Source: Candidatus Methanophagales archaeon
GTDB lineage: Archaea > Halobacteriota > Syntropharchaeia > Alkanophagales > Methanospirareceae
Assembly: GCA_030668065.1 (NCBI GenBank)
Contig: DAOUUS010000017.1
Coordinates: 1 to 13,703 of the forward strand
Direction of reading: 5' to 3'
DNA: 13,703 bases
This document shows positions 1 to 5,044 of this stretch, in pieces. The notes beneath the pieces are model-generated. The model had not been told where the DNA came from, made no database searches, and saw nothing but the letters and a program-made list of their open reading frames with translations. Each line of letters starts with the position of its first letter. Position 1 is the first letter of the stretch. The translations under genes and the position numbers were made by a program.

Positions 1-975
1 AATCAATACGATTCCGTGGTGATCCCTATTGAAAATTGGTTAACAAAGCGAGGTGTGCATTTTGATATGGAGACTCAGGTAATTGATATTGATTTTGATT
101 TCGCTTCCGATGAAAAGACTGCAACGGTTATTCATTACAAAAACAAAGAAGGGGAGGAAGAGGGGATTAGTATTGGTAAAGATAATTACGTATTCATTAC
201 CAACGGATCTATCGTGGAAAGCTCTGACCTCGGCTTGATGACCGCACCACCGAAACTAAAAGACAAGGCTTCATCAGGCTCATGGACTCTTTGGGAAAGA
301 ATCGCGAAGAAAGATCCTGCCTTTGGCAATCCGGGAGTTTTTAGTGACCAAATAGAGTTGCAGAAGTGGGAATCGTTTACCGTTACACTGAAAGATCCGA
401 CATTTCACGAACATATGGAAAACTTTTCCGGAAATACTGACGGTACGGGTGGTTTGGTTACAATGACCGATTCCAACTGGCTCATGTCAATAGTAATAGC
501 TCGTCAGCCTCATTTTGCGAACCAACCGAAAGAGGTTAAGGTTTTCTGGGGTTACGGGCTCTATCCAGATAGAATAGGAAATCATATTAAGAAAAAGATG
601 TCTGAATGTTCTGGAGAAGAGATATTACAGGAGCTATTCTATCATCTGAAAATCACTGAGAAGATGCAACCAATAATGGATGCAGGCAAAGCAAATTGCA
701 TTCCGGTTATGATGCCTTTTGTTGATAGTCTATTCATGCCAAGAGAATTAGGAGACCGTCCTGAGGTTATACCTAACGGATCAACCAACTTTGCCTTTTT
801 AGGGCAATTTGCCGAAGTACCAAATGATTGTGTGTTTACGGTAGAGTATTCTGTTAGATGCGCACAAACGGCGGTTTACACATTTTTTGAAACAGATAAA
901 AAGGTGTTGCCAATTTACCAGGGACATCATGATCCGGAGGTACTGATTAATGCAACGAAAGCACTAAATAGGTAA
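1..975 (+). CDS. ohyA: Oleate hydratase (MCRA family), C-terminal part
   Basis: The reading frame is open from base 1, so the gene starts upstream; 324 residues are visible and end in TAA. The family is FAD-dependent, usually close to 590 residues, and adds water to the cis-9 double bond of oleic and related fatty acids. Recognition rests on the overall match to the MCRA (myosin-cross-reactive antigen) family: the stretch around GNTDGTGGLVTMTDSNWLMS (from about residue 144), the following FWGYGLYPDR, and the C-terminal FAFLGQFAEVPNDCVFTVEYSVRCAQTAVY. The N-terminal FAD-binding GxGxxG segment lies outside the window. A GTG at position 16 could be taken for a start but is internal, because conserved sequence precedes it. 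Oleate hydratases are mainly bacterial, so its presence beside archaeal genes suggests transfer (inference). Confidence 0.9.
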   Translation, partial: NQYDSVVIPIENWLTKRGVHFDMETQVIDIDFDFASDEKTATVIHYKNKEGEEEGISIGKDNYVFITNGSIVESSDLGLMTAPPKLKDKASSGSWTLWERIAKKDPAFGNPGVFSDQIELQKWESFTVTLKDPTFHEHMENFSGNTDGTGGLVTMTDSNWLMSIVIARQPHFANQPKEVKVFWGYGLYPDRIGNHIKKKMSECSGEEILQELFYHLKITEKMQPIMDAGKANCIPVMMPFVDSLFMPRELGDRPEVIPNGSTNFAFLGQFAEVPNDCVFTVEYSVRCAQTAVYTFFETDKKVLPIYQGHHDPEVLINATKALNR

Positions 976-986
976 CATTTACTGAA

Positions 987-1017
987 GTTCCGTAGGGAAC
1001 ACACAACTAATATTTTA
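987..1017 (+). terminator. Possible terminator after oleate hydratase
   Basis: A short inverted repeat, GTTCC and GGAAC around a GTAG loop (987-1000), starts 12 nt after the stop codon of the oleate hydratase gene and is followed by the T-rich stretch TATTTTA. The stem is only 5 bp, so this is a weak candidate. Confidence 0.3.
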
Positions 1018-1079
1018 CCCCGCTTTACCGCAGATGAAAATAAGTGTTTGGTAACGTATCATTATCCCAAAATCTTGAT

Positions 1080-1110
1080 CCTCGGCGTTCTCAGTGAACT
1101 CGGCGGTTAA
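1080..1110. repeat. Degenerate tandem repeat block ending in GGTTA
   Basis: Three imperfect tandem units of 9-10 nt can be read here: CTCGGCGTT, CTCAGTGAA and CTCGGCGGTT. The block resembles the second intergenic block near 9219-9254 in ending with a GGTTA-type unit. It lies in the 221-bp space between the convergent ends of the oleate hydratase gene and the DUF7309/DUF6930-like gene. No coding potential is evident. Confidence 0.45.
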
Positions 1111-1196
1111 TCTGACACTATCTTATTAGGGGCATGCCTTTGGCTAAACTATTTATTGGGCGTTCCCTATGTTTTTGAGCTGTTGGACCACTTCTT

Positions 1197-2228
1197 TCAG
1201 CCAAAAAACTCAAGCATTCCTGCTTTTACCTGCTCGATTTCTTTTAATTCACGACTCCGTTTTAGTTCAATGTCCAACACGGAAGTAACAGGCTTAAGTA
1301 ACTGAAATAGTTCCTCTTTCGAGACCATTATTTTATCCGGTATGACTTCGGTATTCTCAATGAAACTCAGGAACTCCTCCATGAATTCTGATCGGTATTC
1401 CGGTTTCGAGGGTTTCACTATTAAAGAATGATAAATGAAACCCGAATGATGGTCCACCCATATAAAAGCATAGGGATAATAAGGTCGTCCTTTTCCGTCT
1501 TTCGCACCTCGTGCAAGATAGAAGAAGTCAATTTCCCAGGTACCTTGTTCATGCCTCGCAATCCTTTTGAGCCGTTCCAGACGAACTTCATCTACTGGTT
1601 CCGCCACAAATTCTGCCTCTTCTTCTATGAGCGGTGGCTTCAGCCATTCATCGTGCCAGCGCAATTCGTCATTTTCTTCTTCCGGCACACGAACAAAGAC
1701 ATAAACATCGTCAAGAGGCTCAAGCATATCCTGGTCTTCTTTAAATCGTAATGCAACATCTACCGCTTGGTGTAAGGCTAAAGTCAAAAATTTTGCCTCT
1801 TCGCTTGTCAAATACCAGGGATGGTAGCCCGGAAGGTAACTTCGAAAAAGAGGCCATTCTTTTCGCCCTCTAAATTTCAGTCCAAGTTTTTTTATCTGTT
1901 CCAAATCGGGTTTCTGCAAAACCGTTCTGTCTCTAAACGCAGCCATTAAACATTTCTGCAGCATGAATGTTTCAATACCACTTTCCGGGTCGCCCAATTG
2001 CAGTTTTAAATACCCTTTAAAACCTTCTGTACCTAAATAAACCGCTAAGCCAAAATAATCGCCCAATCTGCCTAATATGCAACAGTACCCGATTTCGCCG
2101 GTTGCCGGGTTTTTCACGCCGAATATGTCTGAATCCTGCATCCAATTCCAGCACTTGACCTTTTTGAATTCTATCGCGGCTTCGTATAAGTTCTTCCATT
2201 CCTGAAGCGAAGGTGATAAGTCACTCAT
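1197..2228 (-). CDS. DUF7309/DUF6930-like protein of unknown function
   Basis: 343 residues, soluble and acidic, with no signal peptide or membrane segment. From memory, the N-terminal half (about residues 7-180, with WNWMQDSDIFGVKNP and GEIGYCCILGRLGDYFGLAV) resembles the DUF7309 type and the C-terminal half (about 220-340, with TWEIDFFYLARGA and RPYYPYAFIWVD) the DUF6930 type; neither assignment was checked. An acidic linker (EEENDE to EEEAEF, about 198-217) separates the halves. No catalytic motif is visible and no function is known to me. The gene stands alone: it converges on the oleate hydratase gene and has its own promoter-like sequence. No Shine-Dalgarno sequence precedes the ATG; a TATA-like box about 33 nt upstream predicts a nearly leaderless mRNA. 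Confidence 0.75.
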   Translation of the reverse strand: MSDLSPSLQEWKNLYEAAIEFKKVKCWNWMQDSDIFGVKNPATGEIGYCCILGRLGDYFGLAVYLGTEGFKGYLKLQLGDPESGIETFMLQKCLMAAFRDRTVLQKPDLEQIKKLGLKFRGRKEWPLFRSYLPGYHPWYLTSEEAKFLTLALHQAVDVALRFKEDQDMLEPLDDVYVFVRVPEEENDELRWHDEWLKPPLIEEEAEFVAEPVDEVRLERLKRIARHEQGTWEIDFFYLARGAKDGKGRPYYPYAFIWVDHHSGFIYHSLIVKPSKPEYRSEFMEEFLSFIENTEVIPDKIMVSKEELFQLLKPVTSVLDIELKRSRELKEIEQVKAGMLEFFG

Positions 2229-2254
2229 TTTTGGATTACAAACAAATAATTATA

Positions 2255-2267
2255 TCATATATATTAA
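2255..2267 (-). promoter_or_regulatory. TATA-like promoter of the DUF7309/DUF6930-like gene
   Basis: On the minus strand this reads TTAATATATATGA, an archaeal TATA-box-like sequence. Its centre, near 2261, places transcription start around 2235, only a few bases before the ATG at 2228. This fits the missing Shine-Dalgarno sequence and a leaderless or nearly leaderless transcript. Confidence 0.45.
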
Positions 2268-2581
2268 AGAACTTATCCCCTTTTTATCTTTCGCACTGTC
2301 TCTTTAAAAGACGTCTATTCGAACCTTTTTATGGTACATTTGCAATCAAGAGCCTCATCCCTGTCCCTCTTCACTTTCTTTTGGTACTTCTACCAAAAAC
2401 CGATGTAGTTTCCCGATGAGTGTAACGACCAAACAACCACCGGTTAATCACAAGCCTTAACAAAACGCTGCCAAAGTGTGCTACTAAATAGAGTTCATGC
2501 CGGACACACATTTTCCGCAATGTGGTTGAAAAGATCCCGCAAACGTGAATTTCGAACCACAAACATGTGAGGAAACTACTC
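2268..2581. other. Non-coding spacer, nothing recognised
   Basis: This stretch separates the DUF7309/DUF6930-like gene from the exchanger gene. Short open frames occur on both strands (for example 2371-2562 on the minus strand), but none resembles a known family or has a convincing ribosome binding site. It contains a perfect 8-bp inverted repeat, TTTTGGTA and TACCAAAA around a CTTC loop (2379-2398), and a looser inverted repeat TGTGGTT/AACCACA between about 2520 and 2563. The role of these is unknown. Confidence 0.4.
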
Positions 2582-2607
2582 TGGATTTTAGAGTTAGCTA
2601 AAATCCA
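2582..2607 (-). terminator. Perfect 10-bp stem-loop over the exchanger stop codon
   Basis: TGGATTTTAG (2582-2591) and CTAAAATCCA (2598-2607) are exact reverse complements with a 6-nt loop. The stop codon of the exchanger gene (2594-2596) lies in the loop. The hairpin could end transcription or protect the 3' end of the mRNA. No long T-run follows it on the minus strand, so a classical intrinsic terminator is uncertain. Confidence 0.5.
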
Positions 2608-3520
2608 TAATCCAACGCACTAACCCTAAAAGGACGAGAAAAACGCCTTCGGCTCGTGTGAGCAGCCAACCACTCCGCATGAATAAAATGACTATTGCGA
2701 TCATACCCACAAGCATATACAGACTTCCTGTTGCGGAGGGGTCAATATGTAACGGTCGGAGCATACCCGCCAGACCAAGCACACCCGCAAGATTGAAGAT
2801 GTCACTGCCAATGAGGTTTCCCGCGGCTAGGCTATGACGGCCCGAGAGAGAGGCCATAAGAGACGTCACGAATTCCGGTGCAGAAGTGCCGGCAGCAACT
2901 ATAGTCACACCAATTACCCAATCCGAGATACCCACCGCGTGTGCAATAGTAGTTGCAGATTCTACAAGTAAATGAGAGCCGCCCAGGACCAGAATGAGCC
3001 CCATAAATAAGAACGGAATATCTTTCCACGTACCTTTTACCGCTGGTGGTTCATCGGCTTCTATTATATCACGGGGTTCCCGTCTCCAGAAAAGATAGCC
3101 CAGGTATAAAACTAACAACAAGAACAAAACGGCGCCTTCCAGGTGGGTTAGCGTCAGGTCCCGGAAGAAAAACAGGAGTAAAACTGACAGGGTAAGGAGA
3201 AAAAGACCATCGCGATAAACAAGTTTCGGGGTGATGCGAAGTTGATGGACGATTGCAACCCCACCTAAAATGAACCCAAGATTAAAGATATTCGAGCCCA
3301 CGATATTACCCACGGAAATATTAGAATAGCCTTTGAGTGCGGCCATAACAGTAACTGCGAACTCAGGAGCAGAAGTGCCAAGCGCAACAATGGTCAGCCC
3401 GATCACGAGGTCGGAAACACCCAGCAAACGAGCAATTCGCGATGCCGAATCCACTAGCCAGCGGGCACCCACCCACAAAGCACCAATAGAGATTACAATA
3501 ACGACAATCTCAAGTATCAT
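2594..3520 (-). CDS. CaCA-family sodium/calcium exchanger (YrbG-like)
   Basis: 308 residues, almost entirely hydrophobic with about ten membrane segments. The two inverted halves typical of the Ca2+:cation antiporter family are clear. Each carries the ion-binding alpha repeat: GTSAPEF at residues 48-54 with GSNIFN at 75-80, and GTSAPEF at 211-217 with GSDIFN at 238-243. A hydrophilic loop (about 146-168) joins the halves. Length and motifs match complete prokaryotic members, which exchange Na+ (or H+) for Ca2+ across the cytoplasmic membrane; the ion cannot be told from sequence. The start is supported by a strong Shine-Dalgarno sequence, GAGGTGAT, 6 nt before the ATG. A TATA-like box lies about 60 nt upstream. 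The gene is divergent from the small zinc-ribbon gene and may share regulation with it through the palindrome at 3599-3614. Confidence 0.93.
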   Translation of the reverse strand: MILEIVVIVISIGALWVGARWLVDSASRIARLLGVSDLVIGLTIVALGTSAPEFAVTVMAALKGYSNISVGNIVGSNIFNLGFILGGVAIVHQLRITPKLVYRDGLFLLTLSVLLLFFFRDLTLTHLEGAVLFLLLVLYLGYLFWRREPRDIIEADEPPAVKGTWKDIPFLFMGLILVLGGSHLLVESATTIAHAVGISDWVIGVTIVAAGTSAPEFVTSLMASLSGRHSLAAGNLIGSDIFNLAGVLGLAGMLRPLHIDPSATGSLYMLVGMIAIVILFMRSGWLLTRAEGVFLVLLGLVRWIMDFS

Positions 3521-3578
3521 AGTTCATCACCTCTCGTTTATAGAGATACAATAATGTTTACTTCTGTTAATGGTACAG

Positions 3579-3589
3579 GATTTATAACT
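3579..3589 (-). promoter_or_regulatory. TATA-like promoter of the exchanger gene
   Basis: The minus strand reads AGTTATAAATC here, a TATA-box-like sequence. It predicts transcription start near 3557 and a leader of about 35 nt carrying the strong Shine-Dalgarno sequence. It lies back to back with the plus-strand promoter at 3592-3602. Confidence 0.4.
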
Positions 3590-3591
3590 AA

Positions 3592-3602
3592 CCTTATATA
3601 TA
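3592..3602 (+). promoter_or_regulatory. TATA-like promoter of the zinc-ribbon gene
   Basis: CCTTATATATA is a good archaeal TATA-box match on the plus strand. It predicts transcription start near 3624, about 28 nt before the zinc-ribbon ATG, leaving room for its Shine-Dalgarno sequence. Confidence 0.5.
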
Positions 3603-3614
3603 ACAATTGTTATA
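3599..3614. promoter_or_regulatory. 16-bp perfect palindrome, probable operator
   Basis: TATAACAATTGTTATA is an exact palindrome. It overlaps the downstream edge of the plus-strand TATA-like box and lies before the expected transcription start of the zinc-ribbon gene, where archaeal repressors commonly bind. For the divergent exchanger gene it lies just upstream of the promoter. A dimeric helix-turn-helix regulator is the likely ligand (inference); no regulator gene lies beside it. Confidence 0.5.
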
Positions 3615-3651
3615 CTTAATCTATGTGTGGAACTATAGGGGGTAAGAGGCA

Positions 3652-3804
3652 ATGTGTAGTGTAGGGGAAGGCGATTTCAATATAGAAATCGAGAAGATGG
3701 AAGTGACGCGATACGAGTGCAAGGACTGCGGGAACAAGTTTGATAGTATGGGCGATAAAGTGGTTTGCCCGTCATGTCTATCGGAAAACGTTGTGGTAGC
3801 GTAA
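3652..3804 (+). CDS. Small zinc-ribbon protein (50 aa)
   Basis: The 50-residue product has two CxxC knuckles, YECKDCGNKF and VVCPSCLSEN, 16 residues apart: a compact zinc ribbon that should bind one zinc (or possibly iron, rubredoxin-like). About 18 residues with no obvious motif precede it, including an extra Cys at position 2. The start is supported by the purine-rich GGGGGTAAGAGG just upstream of the ATG and by a TATA-like box about 55 nt upstream. No enzymatic domain is present; proteins of this kind are often nucleic-acid-binding or redox accessory proteins, but the role here is unknown. Divergence from the exchanger gene across a palindromic operator hints at a shared metal- or ion-related signal (inference). 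Confidence 0.7.
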   Translation: MCSVGEGDFNIEIEKMEVTRYECKDCGNKFDSMGDKVVCPSCLSENVVVA

Positions 3805-3918
3805 ATTTTAAAACCCAGTCCTTGTGTCGAATAGCAGTGAGATGCTGTTGTATGTGTAACAATAGCGGAGCGATTGGTGCTGTTGAAATAGCCAGTGACA
3901 TCAGTCTATCCTCGCGTT

Positions 3919-4143
3919 TTACCGATTGCTTTTGTGATTCTTGTTTGCAACCGGTTCATCATTCAAGAGCGAGCGTCCGTATCTGCTACAAACCATCTCG
4001 GAGAATATAGAGACTCTAACCTCTAAAGAATTTGCCACTCTTCCACTCGTTAACCCCTCAATCCTTTTGAAATGTGCTACATCTGCGGTTACGAGCGTTA
4101 GATCGTGTATGAGTGCTACCACGACAATGTAAGTATCATTCAT
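3919..4143 (-). pseudogene. VapC-type PIN-domain toxin, C-terminal remnant
   Basis: The first 31 codons of this 74-codon frame match the end of VapC-like PIN ribonucleases: the D of NDTYIVVVAL corresponds to the conserved acidic D(A/T)xIA position, followed by DLTLVTADVAHF and KRIEGL. After that Gly-Leu the resemblance stops and about 43 unrelated codons follow. The N-terminal two thirds, with the first catalytic aspartate, are missing: upstream in this frame there is a stop within about 30 nt. No vapB antitoxin gene is visible. I read it as a decayed toxin gene. The match rests on pattern recognition over about 28 residues. Confidence 0.5.
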
Positions 4144-4251
4144 ATGTGTTCGGTTAAGGGATTGGTGGATACATCATCTATTTTAAAAACTTGTTGGTAA
4201 CTACTTGTTAATCTGCGATATACTTTTTGTATTTCTTTACTTTTGGTGGGC

Positions 4252-4365
4252 TATAGAGGCCTTCTCACAATTGTTTTGATACCAAAAATTTCGCTTCTTT
4301 TCTGATTTTAAGCTCTGTCCCCTCTTCTTTTTTGCGCGGTTTTGGATTGTTGGACAGCCTCTATA
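4252..4365. mobile_element. MITE-like element or IS end remnant with imperfect inverted termini
   Basis: TATAGAGGC at 4252-4260 is the exact reverse complement of GCCTCTATA at 4357-4365, and the similarity continues inward to a shared ACAAT (about 16 of 21 positions). The interior codes for nothing and is rich in T on the plus strand. If the termini begin at GAGGC, the flanking TATA on both sides would be a 4-bp target duplication. Ends reading GAGGCTGTCC-ACAAT resemble transposase-type terminal repeats. No transposase gene is present in the window. Confidence 0.4.
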
Positions 4366-4456
4366 ATGAATAAACTATCTAAACGGGGATGGATGCCCCG
4401 GAATTTATTCCGAGTGTGGAGTGGTTGGGGCTTATGTGGAAAGCTTTTTTAATATC

Positions 4457-4468
4457 AAAAATATATCT
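4457..4468 (+). promoter_or_regulatory. Possible TATA-like promoter of hicBA
   Basis: The A/T-rich CAAAAATATATC has its centre about 25 nt before the preferred hicB start at 4488. This would give a leaderless or nearly leaderless hicBA transcript. Confidence 0.3.
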
Positions 4469-4487
4469 ATTGAGTGGTGCCGAGAAA

Positions 4488-4694
4488 ATGAAATTTAAAG
4501 TTGTTATGAATGAAGATTTAGAAGATGGGGGATACAATGTGAGCTGCCCCGCATTGCCGGGATGTCATTCACAAGGCGACACGATGGAAGAGGCGTTGGA
4601 AAACATCAAAGATGCAATACAGGGATGTATGGAAGTTATTAATCAGAGAGCGCTACAAGGTGTCGAAGAAAAAGCGATAGAAGTAGCCGTGTAA
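4488..4694 (+). CDS. hicB: HicB-family antitoxin
   Basis: 68 residues with the HicB/UPF0150 fold signature: an N-terminal strand (MKFKVVMNED), the conserved GGYNVSCPALPGCHSQGDTMEEALENIKDAI segment (about residues 12-43), and a helical end. HicB binds and neutralises the HicA mRNA interferase and usually represses its own operon. The start at 4488 is preferred to an in-frame ATG at 4389, because the added 33 residues match nothing in the family and the family normally begins with MKF-like sequence. A separate DNA-binding domain, found in longer HicB proteins, is absent. The stop codon is immediately followed by the hicA ATG, so the pair is one operon in antitoxin-toxin order. Confidence 0.88.
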   Translation: MKFKVVMNEDLEDGGYNVSCPALPGCHSQGDTMEEALENIKDAIQGCMEVINQRALQGVEEKAIEVAV

Positions 4695-4916
4695 ATGGCG
4701 AAGTTACCAGTAATATCAGGGCTCAAAGCAGTAAAAGCCTTCAGTAAAGCTGGTTGGGTCGCAAGTAGACAAACGAAAAATCATGTCATCATGGAAAAAG
4801 TTGGACATTCCACTACGCTTTCTGTGCCAAAACACAAGGAGCTAAAGAGAGGTACGCTTAGGAGTTTGATTAAAGATGCGGGATTGACTGTTGAAGAGTT
4901 TGTTGAGTTGTTATGA
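4695..4916 (+). CDS. hicA: HicA-family mRNA interferase toxin
   Basis: 73 residues, the normal HicA length, with a double-stranded-RNA-binding-like fold. Visible family features in order: LPVISGLKAVKAFSKAGW (N-terminal helix), NHVIM with the catalytic histidine (about residue 29), a VPKHKELKRGTLR strand-turn-helix, and the C-terminal AGLTVEEFVELL helix. HicA cleaves mRNA in the cytoplasm independently of the ribosome when HicB is lost. The gene starts directly after the hicB stop with no gap and probably relies on translational coupling. Nothing suggests inactivation; both genes look intact. The pair lies in a stretch with other toxin debris and a possible mobile element, consistent with recent gain. 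Confidence 0.9.
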   Translation: MAKLPVISGLKAVKAFSKAGWVASRQTKNHVIMEKVGHSTTLSVPKHKELKRGTLRSLIKDAGLTVEEFVELL

Positions 4917-4981
4917 TAGAAAAAGGCGGTATTTAAATTCAAAAAGGGATATTTGAGATGATGGGGAGTTTAGCAGGGATG

Positions 4982-5001
4982 CACCTGATTTCAATCGGGT
5001 G
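4982..5001. terminator. Stem-loop between hicA and leuS 3' ends
   Basis: CACCTGAT and ATCGGGTG can pair as an 8-bp stem (one G-U pair) around a TTCA loop. It lies in the 128-bp space between the convergent ends of hicA (plus) and leuS (minus). A T5 run directly after the leuS stop on the minus strand (5033-5037) could be the actual leuS termination signal. Confidence 0.35.
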
Positions 5002-5044
5002 TGGCGCGGTCGTCACTCAACAAATGGCTCAAAAACTTATCTAT

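Larger units (their letters stand above)
3805..4487. other. Decayed spacer with toxin-gene debris and a MITE-like element
   Basis: This 683-bp stretch between the zinc-ribbon gene and hicB has no intact gene. It contains the PIN-domain remnant (minus strand, 4051-4143), a possible VapC-like N-terminal fragment on the plus strand (4144-4200), and an element with imperfect inverted ends (4252-4365). Other open frames here lack recognisable homology and start signals. Confidence 0.5.

Noticed and set aside
1428..1751. 107-residue plus-strand ORF
   Set aside because: It is antisense to the DUF7309/DUF6930-like gene, with no family resemblance or start signal.
2371..2562. 63-residue minus-strand ORF in the spacer after the exchanger gene
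   Set aside because: No recognisable family, no convincing ribosome binding site, and it overlaps an inverted repeat.
2545..2564. T-arm-like TTCGAAAT sequence on the minus strand, suggesting a tRNA
   Set aside because: The flanking bases do not form a 5-bp T stem, and no acceptor or anticodon arm can be folded around it.
3765..4010. 81-residue cysteine-rich plus-strand ORF after the zinc-ribbon gene
   Set aside because: It starts within the zinc-ribbon gene in another frame; its cysteines are not arranged in paired CxxC knuckles and it lacks a ribosome binding site.
4389..4487. Longer HicB start at 4389
   Set aside because: The extra 33 residues match nothing in HicB, and the family-typical MKF start is at 4488.
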